This document shows positions 8,206 to 17,623 of a stretch of 64,000 bases of DNA, piece by piece. A program made the translations under genes and the position numbers. The notes under the pieces are model-generated. The model had not been told where the DNA came from, ran no database searches, and saw only the letters and a program-made list of their open reading frames with translations. Source of the stretch: Stenotrophomonas indicatrix. GTDB lineage: Bacteria > Pseudomonadota > Gammaproteobacteria > Xanthomonadales > Xanthomonadaceae. Numbering within the stretch: the first letter of the stretch is position 1; each line of letters begins with the position of its first letter. The stretch spans positions 1,054,001 to 1,118,000 of the forward strand of contig NZ_PEJS01000001.1 in NCBI RefSeq assembly GCF_002750975.1, read 5' to 3'.

Positions 8206-8802
8206 TCAGCGGGCCGCCTGTTCCAGCGCAGTGGCTTCGGTGGCCAGTGCTGGCCCCAGCCAGAGGTGGGACCCGACTGCCTGCAGGCCTTGGCGCGTCA
8301 GCTCGCGCCGGTACCAGCGGGCCGGGCGCGACTGGAAGCCGTCATGGTCGCCCTCGAATTCATCTTCGGCGGCAAAGGTCTCCAGGAAGGCCACCCCTGC
8401 GGTCAGTTCGGCCAGCCCGGCCAGGCCCGCGCGCAGTTCGCGGTTGGGCACGTAATGCATCACGTCCGAACAGATCAGCAGGTCGACCGGGGCGCAGGGG
8501 CGCAGCCAGGCGAAATCGCCGAAGCTGGCCAGGTGCAGGTTGCGGGTGCGGCCGTAGCGGCGCACAGCGTACTCGCTGCTGTCGAAACCGAGGTATTCGA
8601 CCTTCGGACGCAGTTTCAGCAGCGGTGCGCGCCACGCACCTTCGCCGCAGCCGATATCCAGCACGCTGCGGATCGGTCGTTCCAGGTAGTACTCGGCCGT
8701 CGCCACGGCGAGGGCGACCTTGCGCGCCAGGCGCGCGCTGCCGCCGATGTCGGCGTGCCGGTACCAGCGCTGGAAGTAGGCGGCGTCGTAGGTCTTGTCC
8801 AT
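8206..8802 (-). CDS. class I SAM-dependent methyltransferase
   Basis: This 198-aa cytoplasmic Rossmann-fold methyltransferase shows motif I at ~45-53 (VLDIGCGEG, the SAM glycine loop), the acidic residue after strand 2 (YLGFDSSEYA, ~73) and motif IV (DLLICSDVMHYV, ~107-118). The fold ends at about residue 190, so it is a minimal single-domain enzyme. A substrate cannot be assigned. It is adjacent to, and on the same strand as, phaZ (86-bp gap) and divergent from the HemJ-like gene at 8951. Confidence 0.85.
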   Translation of the reverse strand: MDKTYDAAYFQRWYRHADIGGSARLARKVALAVATAEYYLERPIRSVLDIGCGEGAWRAPLLKLRPKVEYLGFDSSEYAVRRYGRTRNLHLASFGDFAWLRPCAPVDLLICSDVMHYVPNRELRAGLAGLAELTAGVAFLETFAAEDEFEGDHDGFQSRPARWYRRELTRQGLQAVGSHLWLGPALATEATALEQAAR

Positions 8803-8950
8803 GGCGTTCGGGTGCAGTCGTGAAATCGGCGCCTATCGTACGGCGTTGCAGCACGTCATGCGTCGATGTGTCGCGGCGGTTGCACGTGAGGTGGCCTCGT
8901 CAGCGCATGCGAGAATGGCGGACATCCACGCCAGCCGCCGGAGCGAGCGC

Positions 8951-9406
8951 ATGCAGAGCTATTACTGGGTCAAGACCTTCCACATCGTGTTCGTGGTGGC
9001 ATGGATGGCCACGGTGTTCTACCTGCCGCGCATCCTGGTGAACCTGTCCGAGACGGCGGGGCAGCCGGCGGTGGTCGAGCGCCTGCAGCTGATGGGCATG
9101 CGCCTGTATCGCTTCGGCCATTCGATGTTCGGCCTGGCGTTCGTGCTCGGCCTGGTGCTGTGGCTGGGCTACAAGGTGATTCCGGATTTCCCGACCATGG
9201 TCGCCCCGGGTGGCGCGGGATGGCTGCACGCCAAGCTGGGCCTGGTGGTGGTGCTGCTGGCGTACTTCATCTGGATCGGGCGGCTGCTCAAGGGCGTGGC
9301 CAGGGGCAGGGCGCTGCCGTCGTCGCGCGCGCTGCGCTGGATCAACGAGATCCCGCTGCTGGCCTTCATCCCGATCGTCTGGCTGGTGCTGGCCAAGCCG
9401 TTCTGA
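8951..9406 (+). CDS. hemJ: HemJ/CopD-like integral membrane protein (probable protoporphyrinogen oxidase)
   Basis: This 151-aa protein has four predicted transmembrane helices (residues ~5-27, 55-78, 88-105, 125-148) and matches the HemJ (UPF0093) layout. It has an early conserved His and Arg in helix 1 (KTFHIVFVVAWMATVFYLPR) and a Lys in the third helix entry (HAKLGLVVVL). HemJ proteins oxidise protoporphyrinogen IX to protoporphyrin IX in heme synthesis. The same fold is often labelled CopD family, and the two cannot be separated with certainty here. ATG 8951 places the start directly before the conserved helix. It is followed at once by the nested palindromic repeat copy B. Confidence 0.75.
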   Translation: MQSYYWVKTFHIVFVVAWMATVFYLPRILVNLSETAGQPAVVERLQLMGMRLYRFGHSMFGLAFVLGLVLWLGYKVIPDFPTMVAPGGAGWLHAKLGLVVVLLAYFIWIGRLLKGVARGRALPSSRALRWINEIPLLAFIPIVWLVLAKPF

Positions 9407-9426
9407 GATATGGAGCTCTCGAACAT

Positions 9427-9875
9427 GTCACTTTCTTGCTCGTGCAAGAAAGTAACCAAAGAACACGCCGCCAGGTCGCGAGCCGGTGCTACGCACCGGT
9501 GCCCTGTGCTTCTCGGTGAATCAGGGGACGGCGCCGAACTCGCTGCGCTCAGACATCGGCGCCTCTACGCCCCTGATTCCCCTGCGATGCTCGGCTCGCT
9601 AAAAGGCGGACCCAACGTCAAACGCCGCACCTGCACCCAGTAGATCCACGCCATGCGTGGATGCTTTTCGCTCCGCTTTCCCAATCCGCCTTCAAGCGAG
9701 CCGAGCACCGGAGGTCCGGCAAGGGCGTAGAGGCGCGGATGTTTGAGCGTAGCGAGTTCCGCGCCGTCCCTTGGCGGACTGAGGAGCGCAGGGAACCGGT
9801 GTGCAGAGCACACCGGCTCGCGGCTGGCGGAGCGTTTCTTTTGGTTACTTTTCTTTTCGCGAAAAGAAAAGTAAC
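9427..9875. repeat. 449-bp nested palindromic repeat element, copy B
   Basis: This fills most of the 484-bp gap between hemJ and accA. The outer arms match copy A: the left arm begins GTCACTTTCTTGC and runs into AAGTAACCAAAGAACACGCC, and the right arm ends GAAAAGAAAAGTAAC. A GGTCGCGAGCCGGTGCT-type stretch on the left is mirrored by CACCGGCTCGCGGCTGG on the right. The inner arms 9588-9610 and 9685-9707 are an imperfect version of copy A's 23-bp inner repeat, and a SMAG palindrome (9640-9663) is at the centre. The arms are conserved while the filler differs, so a family of elements rather than one recent duplication is likely. No gene is visible in it. Confidence 0.85.
9640..9663 (+). repeat. 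SMAG-type GTAG palindrome at the centre of repeat B
   Basis: This is GTAG followed by the hairpin ATCCACGCC-ATGCGTGGAT. It occupies the same central position in copy B that 2475-2497 has in copy A, but in the opposite orientation. Confidence 0.8.
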
Positions 9876-9890
9876 GCCTCGAGCACAGGC

Positions 9891-10850
9891 TCAGGCCGCT
9901 TCGTAAGTACCGTAGCTGCGCAGGCGCTTGTAGCGCTGGTCCAGCAGCTCTTCGGTGGACAGCGCATCCAGCGCGTCCAGCTCGTTCAGCAGCACGGCCT
10001 TCAGTCGCTTGGCCATCTGCGTCGGGTTGCGGTGGGCGCCGCCGGTCGGCTCGCGCACGACCTTGTCGACCAGGCCCAGGCCCTTCAGGCGCGGCGCGGT
10101 CAGGCCCAGCTGCTCGGCAGCATCCTTGGCCTTGCCGGCATCCTTCCACAGGATCGAAGCACAGCCTTCCGGGGTGATGGTCGAGTACACCGCGTATTCC
10201 AGCATCACGGTACGGTCGCCCACGCCCAGCGCCAGTGCGCCACCGGAGCCGCCTTCACCGATCACGGTGCAGATGATCGGCACCTTCAGTTCGGCCATTT
10301 CGATCAGGTTGCGCGCGATCGCTTCGGACTGGCCGCGTGACTCGGCATCGATGCCCGGCCAGGCGCCGGCGGTGTCGATCAGGGTCAGCACCGGCAGGCC
10401 GAAACGCTCGGCCATCTTCATCAGGCGCAGCGCCTTGCGGTAGCCCTCGGGCTTGGGCATGCCGAAGTTGCGCTTGATCTTTTCCTTGGTGTCGCGGCCC
10501 TTCTGGTGGCCGATGACCATCACCGACCGGCCATTGATGCGGGCCAGGCCGCCCATGATCGCCTTGTCGTCGGCGAAGGCACGGTCGCCGGCCAGTTCCT
10601 GGAACTCATCGCAGATGATGCGGATGTAGTCGGCGGTGTACGGGCGCGACGGATGGCGGGCCAGCTGCAGCACCTGCCACGAGGTCAGGTTGCGGAAGAT
10701 CTGTGCGGTGCGCACGCGCAGCTTGTCCTGCAGCGCATGCACTTCGGCCTCGACATTGACCGCCGGCCCGGCACTGGCGTTGCGCAGTTCCTGGATCTTG
10801 GCTTCCAGGTCGGCGATGGGTTGCTCGAAGTCGAGGTAGTTCGGATTCAT
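9891..10850 (-). CDS. accA: acetyl-CoA carboxylase carboxyltransferase subunit alpha
   Basis: AccA (319 aa, the same length as E. coli AccA) pairs with AccD to transfer the carboxyl group from biotin-BCCP to acetyl-CoA, the committed step of fatty-acid synthesis. The N-terminal coiled segment ([19 protein letters not shown]) and the carboxyltransferase core ([20 protein letters not shown] and [12 protein letters not shown], residues ~160-215) are unmistakable. It is the last member of the minus-strand envelope/lipid run and lies downstream of dnaE, as in other proteobacteria, with a lipoprotein gene in between. Repeat copy B follows its stop codon. Confidence 0.97.
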   Translation of the reverse strand: MNPNYLDFEQPIADLEAKIQELRNASAGPAVNVEAEVHALQDKLRVRTAQIFRNLTSWQVLQLARHPSRPYTADYIRIICDEFQELAGDRAFADDKAIMGGLARINGRSVMVIGHQKGRDTKEKIKRNFGMPKPEGYRKALRLMKMAERFGLPVLTLIDTAGAWPGIDAESRGQSEAIARNLIEMAELKVPIICTVIGEGGSGGALALGVGDRTVMLEYAVYSTITPEGCASILWKDAGKAKDAAEQLGLTAPRLKGLGLVDKVVREPTGGAHRNPTQMAKRLKAVLLNELDALDALSTEELLDQRYKRLRSYGTYEAA

Positions 10851-10979
10851 CGGAAGCCGTCGTGTAAAGAAGAGGGGAATTCTAGCCGAATGCGCAGGAA
10901 CGGCCCGTACGCCTTCGTCTGGAAGCCGACGGTAGCGCAGTGGGGGCCGGCGGCGCCAGTCGGTCCGCCGGCCGCCGGT

Positions 10980-11843
10980 TCAGGGCAGGACCAGCGCGCT
11001 GCGGGCCATTTCGGTACTGCGGATCGTCACGAAGTCGTTGTAGGCCTGGTTGGCCGCCACCGGCAGCTTCGCGCCCAGCGTCATGGTGGCCTGGGTGAAG
11101 GCCATCTGCGCCTGGAAGTCTTCCTTGCGCAGGGCCTTCTGCTCGCTGGCCGTGGTGGCCTTCAGCCAGCGGGCATAGATGTCGCGCACCGGACCGGCAT
11201 GGGCCTCGAAGGCCGGGTCCAGCGCGGGCAGCGCCGGCGCCGGTTCCAGCGTGTAGGCCGGGGCCACGTAGCCGGCGGGCTGCTCGCGCTTGTAGGCACC
11301 GGGTTCGCCCATGCTGGCCTCGATGTAGGTGATGAACTCCGGCGCGGTGAAGATCTTGGTGCTGATCCGGCCGCCGGTCGAGTCCACGTGCGCAACCACC
11401 TGCTCCTCGGGGAACGGCTCGCGCACGCCGAAGTTCCAGGTCTTGTCGATGAACAGGCCGTGGTGCTTTTCGAACGGTCCCTTGAACTCGACGCCGCCCA
11501 GCTCGATGCCCAGGCCGCTGACACCGAAGTTCTTCAGCTTGTCCTCGCCGGTTACATAGATCTCGCGCGCCGTCACGTACTCGCTGAGGCTGGGATTGAT
11601 CAGGCCGCCGCGGCCGTCGGCGTAGACGATGAAGCGCACATCGCCCAGGCGGTCGGTATGCAGGTGATGCTCACCGGCAGCCAGGCTGATCGGTCGCGAC
11701 GCGTGCGCGGCCACCGGCAGGTCCTTGCCATCGATGCTGATCGCCAGCGGCGCATCGGTCGGGTTGTCGATCTCGAAATCGACCTTGGAGGAACAGCCGG
11801 CCAGCGCGAGCGCGGCCATCATCGGCAACAGCAGGTTCTTCAT
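10980..11843 (-). CDS. hypothetical lipoprotein between dnaE and accA
   Basis: This 287-aa predicted lipoprotein has a short signal (MKNLLLPMMAALALAGC) that places the lipobox LALAGC with the acylated Cys at 17. After an immunoglobulin-like beta segment (residues ~20-95, VDFEIDNPTDAPLAISIDGK) it has a mixed domain and a helical C-terminal part (~200-287). I do not recognise the family. An ATG three codons upstream (11852) is also possible, but 11843 gives the compact signal. It sits 58 bp after dnaE and 129 bp before accA on the same strand, so it has been inserted into a conserved gene pair. Envelope localisation is well supported; function is unknown. Confidence 0.75.
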   Translation of the reverse strand: MKNLLLPMMAALALAGCSSKVDFEIDNPTDAPLAISIDGKDLPVAAHASRPISLAAGEHHLHTDRLGDVRFIVYADGRGGLINPSLSEYVTAREIYVTGEDKLKNFGVSGLGIELGGVEFKGPFEKHHGLFIDKTWNFGVREPFPEEQVVAHVDSTGGRISTKIFTAPEFITYIEASMGEPGAYKREQPAGYVAPAYTLEPAPALPALDPAFEAHAGPVRDIYARWLKATTASEQKALRKEDFQAQMAFTQATMTLGAKLPVAANQAYNDFVTIRSTEMARSALVLP

Positions 11844-11901
11844 TACGGGCAATCGTCCTTGACGTATGCAGCGGGAAAGCGGAAACGGGGTGGGGCCAGC
11901 C

Positions 11902-14900
11902 TCAGCTGGCCCATGGCGGGCTGTAGCGCACCTTCAGCGTGCGCACGGCCGGTTCGGCGCGCAGCGCCTCCATCAGCTTGGAATCGACGCGCACCGCGCT
12001 CTGCCCGGAAACATCGAGCATGCCGGCGATGCCGCCATCGGGGCCCTTCAGCAGCAGGTCCAGGCGCAGGGGCGTGCGGCCGGGGCGATGGCGGTCGAGC
12101 AGGGCGTCGATGCGCTCCCACACCGGCCGCTGATGGCGCAGGTCCAGCCGCAGCGACAGGCGCGTGGCGTAGTTCGCACAGACCTCGTCGAAGTCCCAGC
12201 ACTGGCGGATGCGCAGTGCGAAGCCGCCATTGAATTCGTCTTCGCGCAGGCCGCCCTTGACCACCAGGATACGATCCTTGGTCATCAGGTGGCCGAACTC
12301 GGCCATGGCATCGGAGAACGCGCTGCATTCGACGCGGCCACGGCCATCTTCCAGCTGGATGAAGATCTGGCTCTCGCCCTTGCGGCGCACGCCGACCACC
12401 TGGCCGGCAAGCACGGTCTGCACTTCCGGACGCCAGCGCTTCTCGCCGCCACCGCTGTTGCTGTTGGCACTCCAGATCTTTTCCACCGAGCCGAGGTCGG
12501 TACCGACCAGGTCGCGCACGTCATCGCGCCACGGGTCGAACGGGTGGCCGCTGAGGTAGAAGCCCAGCGTGTCGCGCTCACCGTTGAGGCGTTGCAGCAA
12601 CGGCCATTCGTCGGTTTCCTGCAGCTCCAGGTGGATGGCCTGCACGCCCGGCTCGGGGCCGCCGAACAGCGAGTTCTGGCCGGACGCACGCTCGCGCGCC
12701 ATCTGTTCGGTGGCCTTGATCACTTCCGGCAGCTGCAGCATCAGCGAGGCACGGTTGTGGCCCAGCTCATCCAGCGCACCGCAGTTGATCATTGCTTCCA
12801 GCGTGCGCCGGTTGAGCTTGGCCGAACCGATGCGGGTGCAGAAGTCGAGCAGGTCGGTGTAGTCGCCGCCGCGAAGGCGTTCCTCCACCACCGCTTCGCA
12901 GGCACCCTGGCCGACGCCCTTGATCGCCCCCAGGCCGTACTGGATCGTGTCCGGCGTGGACGCTTCAAACATGAAGGCGGACTGGTTCACCTTCGGCGGC
13001 AGCACGGTCAGGCCGAGGTTGCGTACCTCGTCCAGGAAGCCGACCACCTTTTCGGTGTTGTCCATGTCCGAAGACAGCGTCGCGGCCATGAACTCGGCCG
13101 GGTAATGGCGCTTGAGCCAGGCCGTCTGGTAACTCACCAGCGCGTAGGCGGCGGCGTGCGACTTGTTGAAGCCGTAGCCGGCGAACTTCTCCATCAGGTC
13201 GAAGATCGCATCGGCCTTCGCTTCGCCGACGCCGTCCTTGGCCGCACCTTCGCGGAAGATCTCGCGGTGCTTGGCCATTTCCGCCGGCACCTTCTTGCCC
13301 ATCGCACGGCGCAGCAGGTCGGCGCCGCCCAGCGAGTAGCCGCCGACGATCTGCGCCATCTGCATCACCTGCTCCTGGTACACCATGATGCCGTAGGTGT
13401 CGCGCAGGATGCGCTCGGTGCGCGGATCGGGATACTCCACGTCTTCGCGCCCGTGCTTGCGGTCGACGAAGGAGGGAATCAGGTCCATCGGGCCGGGTCG
13501 GTACAGCGACACCAGCGCGATCAGGTCTTCGAAACGGTCGGGCTTGGCGTCCTTCAGCAGGCGGCGCATGCCCGAGGATTCGAACTGGAACACCGCGCCG
13601 GTATTGCCCGAGGCGAAGATGTCCTTGTAGGTGGGCGCATCGTCCAGCGGCAGCTGGGTGATGTCCACCGGCGGAATGCCGGCGCGCTCGTGGCGCTTGT
13701 TGATCGCCTTCACCGCCCAGTCGATGATCGTCAGCGTGCGCAGGCCGAGGAAGTCGAACTTCACCAGGCCGACTTCTTCAACGTCGTTCTTGTCGAACTG
13801 GGTGACCGGATTCTTGCCGCGGCCGTCTTCATCGTGTTCGGCGAACAGCGGGCAGAACTCGCTCAACGGCTCGGGCGCGATCACCACGCCACCGGCGTGC
13901 TTGCCGGCGTTGCGGGTCAGGTCCTCCAGCTGCCGTGCCAGGTCGATCAGGTCGCGGACGTCGTCCTCGCTCTGGTAGCGCTGGATCAGCTCGGGCGAAG
14001 CCATCTCGCTGTCCTTGCCCTCACCCATCGCATCCTTCAGCGAGATGCCGAGGATGTTCGGGATCAGCTTGGCGACGCCGTCGACCAGGCCGTAGGGGAA
14101 GCCGAGCACGCGGCCGGAGTCGCGCACCACCGCCTTGGCCGCCATCGTGCCGTAGGTGATGATCTGGCTGACCCGCTCGCGGCCATATTTGCGCGCAACG
14201 TAGTCGATCACTTCGTCGCGGCGGTCCATGCAGAAGTCGATGTCGAAGTCGGGCATCGACACGCGTTCGGGGTTGAGGAAGCGCTCGAACAGCAGGTTGT
14301 ACGGCAGCGGGTCCAGATCGGTGATCTGCAGTGCCCACGCCACCAGCGAGCCCGCACCCGAACCACGGCCCGGGCCGATCGGAATGCCCTGCGCCTTGCC
14401 CCACTGGATGAAGTCGGCCACGATCAGGAAGTAGCCGGGGAAGCCCATCTTGATGATGGTGTCCAGCTCGAACTCGAGGCGGTCGCTGTAATCCTGCGCG
14501 GTCATGCCGGGCGCGATGGGATTCTTTTCCAGGCGTGCGGCCAGGCCCTTGCGCGACTCGCTGCGGATCCAGCTGTCCAGCGTCTCCTCGTCGGGCACCG
14601 GATAGTCGGGCAGGAAGTAGGTGCCCAAGCGCATCTCGATGTTGCAGCGCTCGGCCAGCGCCAGCGTGTTGTCGATCGCATCGGGGATGTCGGCGAACAG
14701 CGCGCACATCTCTTCGGCCGACTTCAGGTACTGCTGGTCGCTGTACTCGCGCGGGCGCTTGGGGTCATCCAGTACGCGGCCGGTGGAGATGCACACGCGG
14801 GCTTCGTGCGCGCTGAAATCGGACGGCGACAGGAAGCGTACGTCGTTGCTGGCGATCACCGGCAGGCCACGCTGGCCGGCGGCCATCAGCGCGAACTGGT

Positions 14901-15480
14901 TGAAGCTCTCTTCGCCATCGCGGCCGGTGCGGGTCAGCTCCAGGTGCAGGCCGTCGCCGAACACGCGCTGCCAGTCGGCCAGCTGCTGCTCGGCCAGATC
15001 GTGCTTGCCATCCAGGGCCAGGCGCCCGGCCAGACTCTCACGGCCGGCCAGGGCGAACAGGTTGGCGTTGCCGGCCTTCAGCCAGTCCGGATGCACCGCC
15101 ACGCCGCCCTCGGGGCGATGGCCTTCCATCCATGCCCGGGTCAGCAGACGCGACAGGCTCAGGTAGCCCTCGCGGTCGCGGCACAGCAGGGTCATCCGCC
15201 ACGGGTCCTGGCCTTCTTCGGCGATCATCACGTCGGCGCCGGCGATGGGCTTGATGCCCACGCCTTCGGCGGCCTTGTAGAACTTGACCAGGGCGAACAG
15301 GTTGTTGAGGTCGGTCACCGCCAGCGCAGGCAGGCCGAGTTCGACCGAGCGCGACAGCAGGTTGGCCTGCTTGGCCTTCTTCGGGTCAGCCTGGTCCGGC
15401 TTGGCCGGCACGCGGATGGTGGAGTCCGCCAGCGAGAACTCGGTGTGGACGTGGAGATGTACGAAGCGGGAGTTGGACAT
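11902..15480 (-). CDS. dnaE: DNA polymerase III subunit alpha
   Basis: DnaE (1192 aa; E. coli 1160) is the replicative polymerase catalytic subunit. An N-terminal PHP domain begins HLHVHTEFSLADS (residues ~8-20). The palm carries the catalytic aspartates in SMPDFDIDFCMDRRDEV, followed by the fingers. A helix-hairpin-helix segment (IKGVGQGACEAVVE) and an OB-fold (VLAGQVVGVRRKGESQIF, ~1010) follow. It is the member of the envelope operon after rnhB, with a 215-bp gap that holds a SMAG pair. A long antisense open frame covers it, but that frame has no recognisable domains. Confidence 0.98.
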   Translation of the reverse strand: MSNSRFVHLHVHTEFSLADSTIRVPAKPDQADPKKAKQANLLSRSVELGLPALAVTDLNNLFALVKFYKAAEGVGIKPIAGADVMIAEEGQDPWRMTLLCRDREGYLSLSRLLTRAWMEGHRPEGGVAVHPDWLKAGNANLFALAGRESLAGRLALDGKHDLAEQQLADWQRVFGDGLHLELTRTGRDGEESFNQFALMAAGQRGLPVIASNDVRFLSPSDFSAHEARVCISTGRVLDDPKRPREYSDQQYLKSAEEMCALFADIPDAIDNTLALAERCNIEMRLGTYFLPDYPVPDEETLDSWIRSESRKGLAARLEKNPIAPGMTAQDYSDRLEFELDTIIKMGFPGYFLIVADFIQWGKAQGIPIGPGRGSGAGSLVAWALQITDLDPLPYNLLFERFLNPERVSMPDFDIDFCMDRRDEVIDYVARKYGRERVSQIITYGTMAAKAVVRDSGRVLGFPYGLVDGVAKLIPNILGISLKDAMGEGKDSEMASPELIQRYQSEDDVRDLIDLARQLEDLTRNAGKHAGGVVIAPEPLSEFCPLFAEHDEDGRGKNPVTQFDKNDVEEVGLVKFDFLGLRTLTIIDWAVKAINKRHERAGIPPVDITQLPLDDAPTYKDIFASGNTGAVFQFESSGMRRLLKDAKPDRFEDLIALVSLYRPGPMDLIPSFVDRKHGREDVEYPDPRTERILRDTYGIMVYQEQVMQMAQIVGGYSLGGADLLRRAMGKKVPAEMAKHREIFREGAAKDGVGEAKADAIFDLMEKFAGYGFNKSHAAAYALVSYQTAWLKRHYPAEFMAATLSSDMDNTEKVVGFLDEVRNLGLTVLPPKVNQSAFMFEASTPDTIQYGLGAIKGVGQGACEAVVEERLRGGDYTDLLDFCTRIGSAKLNRRTLEAMINCGALDELGHNRASLMLQLPEVIKATEQMARERASGQNSLFGGPEPGVQAIHLELQETDEWPLLQRLNGERDTLGFYLSGHPFDPWRDDVRDLVGTDLGSVEKIWSANSNSGGGEKRWRPEVQTVLAGQVVGVRRKGESQIFIQLEDGRGRVECSAFSDAMAEFGHLMTKDRILVVKGGLREDEFNGGFALRIRQCWDFDEVCANYATRLSLRLDLRHQRPVWERIDALLDRHRPGRTPLRLDLLLKGPDGGIAGMLDVSGQSAVRVDSKLMEALRAEPAVRTLKVRYSPPWAS

Positions 15481-15623
15481 GCCGGACCAGGTTGGAGCGC
15501 GCAGGCCCCGGGTGCAGACGCGGGAATCGTCGCCGGGGTCGGGAAGCGCTGGAGTGCCCGGTCAGGGTAGCGAGGGCAGGGGGTTGCGACAAGGACTTGA
15601 CGGTGCGCGATATCGCCAATGCC

Positions 15624-15690
15624 GCCGGGCATGGCACGGCGCTACCGGGGGCGTTCATGTTGCCGTGGTAGCGCAGGGCCATGCCCGGCG
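15624..15690. repeat. facing pair of SMAG palindromes
   Basis: The minus-orientation unit 15624-15645 and plus-orientation unit 15668-15690 place their GTAG ends toward each other, 22 bp apart, in the rnhB-dnaE gap. The stems are the GCCGGGC/GCCCGGC type. Confidence 0.85.
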
Positions 15691-15695
15691 AACGT

Positions 15696-16367
15696 TCAGG
15701 CGATCGCGATGGCGGCCGCCCCAGCCGGCGGCGCCTCCAGGCACTCGCGCACCGGGGCGAAGCTGCGCCGGTGCTCCGCGCATGGGCCGTGTTCACGCAG
15801 GGCGGCCAGATGCGCCGGGGTGCCGTAGCCCTTGTGCTGGTCGAAGCCGTACTGCGGGTGGCGTGCGTGCAGGTCCAGCATGTAGCGGTCGCGCGAGACC
15901 TTGGCCAGGATCGAGGCCGCCATGATCGCGCGGTCGATGCCATCGCCGCCGACCAGCGCCTGCGCCGGCAGCACCAGCCCCTTGGGTACCACGTTGCCGT
16001 CGATGCGGGCGAAGCCGGCCACGTGGGCCACCGCCGCGACCACATCGCGCATGCCCTGCAGGGTGGCCTGATAGATGTTCAGGCGATCGATGGCTTCCAC
16101 GTCCACCAGCACCACGTGCCAGGCCAGGGCGCGGTCGAGGATGCGGTCATGCAGCTGCTCGCGGCGGGCCGCGGTCAGCTGCTTGGAATCATCCAGGCCG
16201 TTCAGTCGTGGCCGCTGCGGGTCGAACACCACCGCTGCCACCGCGACGGGGCCGGCCAGCGGTCCGCGTCCGGCTTCGTCGACACCGGCGATGCGGTGGC
16301 CGGGGTCGATCACCGCGGCACCATCGAACAAGGCCAGGCTGGCGGCTGCGGCGTGGCGGCGGCTCAT
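15696..16367 (-). CDS. rnhB: ribonuclease HII
   Basis: RnhB (223 aa) removes ribonucleotides from DNA and RNA from RNA-DNA hybrids. The catalytic block [13 protein letters not shown] places the metal ligands at Asp30 and Glu31; the later acidic residues lie in [10 protein letters not shown] (~105) and [13 protein letters not shown] (~155). A conserved HKGYGTPAH segment follows near 180. Its ATG overlaps the lpxB stop by 4 bp (16364-16367), so translation is coupled. The order lpxB-rnhB-dnaE is the standard gammaproteobacterial arrangement. Confidence 0.97.
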   Translation of the reverse strand: MSRRHAAAASLALFDGAAVIDPGHRIAGVDEAGRGPLAGPVAVAAVVFDPQRPRLNGLDDSKQLTAARREQLHDRILDRALAWHVVLVDVEAIDRLNIYQATLQGMRDVVAAVAHVAGFARIDGNVVPKGLVLPAQALVGGDGIDRAIMAASILAKVSRDRYMLDLHARHPQYGFDQHKGYGTPAHLAALREHGPCAEHRRSFAPVRECLEAPPAGAAAIAIA

Positions 16368-17623
16368 GCCTTTTCCTGGCCGCGCACCAGCAGCTCGCCA
16401 ACGGCATCGGCTGCGCGCGCCGATGCATTGCGGCGCAGCCGTTCATGCAGGCGCGCGTAGGTGCCCTGCAGATCGGCGATCCGCTGCGGATGGTCGAACC
16501 ATTGCTGGATGGCGGCGGCCAGTTTTTCCGGCGTGCAGTCGTGCTGCATCAGCTCTGGCGCCAGGTCCTGGCCGGCCAGGATGTTGGGCAGGGCGAAGCG
16601 GTCGACCTTGATCAACCCCAGCGCCTTCACCAGGCGGTACGTCAGTTCGTTGACCCGGTAGCCGACCACCATCGGGCGCTTCACCAGCATCGCCTCCAGG
16701 GTGGCGGTACCGGAGGCCAGCACCACCACGTCGGCGGCGATCATCGCATTGCGTGCCTGGCCGTCCAGTACATGCGAATAGGCCACCGGCAGCGCCGAGC
16801 GTGACAGCTGCTCTTCGATCAGGCGCCGGCAGGCCGCATTGGCCGCCGGCACCACCACGTGCAGGCCGGGAATGCGCTCGGATACCTGCCAGGCGGCCTC
16901 GAAGAAGGCTTCGCCGAGCTTGGATATCTCGCCCAGGCGGCTGCCGGGAAGCACGGCCAGCACCTTGGCCGAGGCGGGCAGGCCGAGCTCGATCCGGGCC
17001 GCTTCCCGGTCGACGTGCAGCGGGATGTCATCGGCCATCGGATGGCCGACGAAGCGCGCGTCGATGCCGTGTTTGGCGTAGATCGGCGGTTCCATCGGGA
17101 ACAGGCACAGCACCAGGTCGGCGCTGCTGCCGATCTTCTCGGCACGCTTCTCGCGCCATGCCCACACCGAAGGGCTGACGTAGTGCACGGTGCGCACGCC
17201 ACGCTGTTTCAGCCAGCGTTCGATGCCCAGATTGAAGTCCGGAGCGTCGATGCCGATGAACACATCCGGTTGCCACTCCAGCGCACGCTGGCGGAAGGCC
17301 GAACGCAGCTTGAGCAGCCGCGGCAGATGGCGCAGGACTTCGGTCAGGCCCATCACCGCCAGTTCGCTGGCATCGTGCCAGGTCTGGCAGCCGGCGCTGC
17401 GCATGGCATCGCCGCCGATGCCGGCGAATTCGGCATGCGGGAAGCGGGCCTTCAGTTCGCGCACCAGGCCTGCGCCGAGCAGGTCGCCGGAGGCTTCACC
17501 GGCGACCAGGGCGATCCGCAACGGGCGCTCGCTGAGCACCCGGTGTGCAGGCACGCTGCCGGCCATCGAGGCCAGCGAAATCACCTCGGCGCCGGCCGGC
17601 GCCTGGCCGGTCGCGCTGCTCAT
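16364..17623 (-). CDS. lpxB: lipid-A-disaccharide synthase
   Basis: LpxB (419 aa, against ~382 in E. coli) joins UDP-2,3-diacylglucosamine and lipid X to make the lipid A disaccharide at the inner membrane. The glycosyltransferase core begins at about residue 36 ([19 protein letters not shown]). [12 protein letters not shown] (~150) and [20 protein letters not shown] (~315) are diagnostic. An extra ~35 residues precede the core; they are kept because ATG 17623 overlaps the lpxA stop by 4 bp (ATGA), the pattern seen throughout this operon. Confidence 0.96.
   Translation of the reverse strand: MSSATGQAPAGAEVISLASMAGSVPAHRVLSERPLRIALVAGEASGDLLGAGLVRELKARFPHAEFAGIGGDAMRSAGCQTWHDASELAVMGLTEVLRHLPRLLKLRSAFRQRALEWQPDVFIGIDAPDFNLGIERWLKQRGVRTVHYVSPSVWAWREKRAEKIGSSADLVLCLFPMEPPIYAKHGIDARFVGHPMADDIPLHVDREAARIELGLPASAKVLAVLPGSRLGEISKLGEAFFEAAWQVSERIPGLHVVVPAANAACRRLIEEQLSRSALPVAYSHVLDGQARNAMIAADVVVLASGTATLEAMLVKRPMVVGYRVNELTYRLVKALGLIKVDRFALPNILAGQDLAPELMQHDCTPEKLAAAIQQWFDHPQRIADLQGTYARLHERLRRNASARAADAVGELLVRGQEKA

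Noticed and set aside
8795..8950. Upstream extension of the HemJ-like gene to 8795
   Set aside because: The extra 52 residues have no homology and precede the first transmembrane helix that matches the family start.
10506..12233. A 575-codon plus-strand frame spanning accA and the lipoprotein gene in reverse
   Set aside because: It crosses two real genes in antisense and has no domain or ribosome-binding site.
11866..15570. A 1234-codon open frame on the plus strand opposite dnaE
   Set aside because: It is antisense to an unmistakable dnaE, has no domain and an Arg/His/Gln-heavy composition typical of the mirror frame of a high-GC gene.
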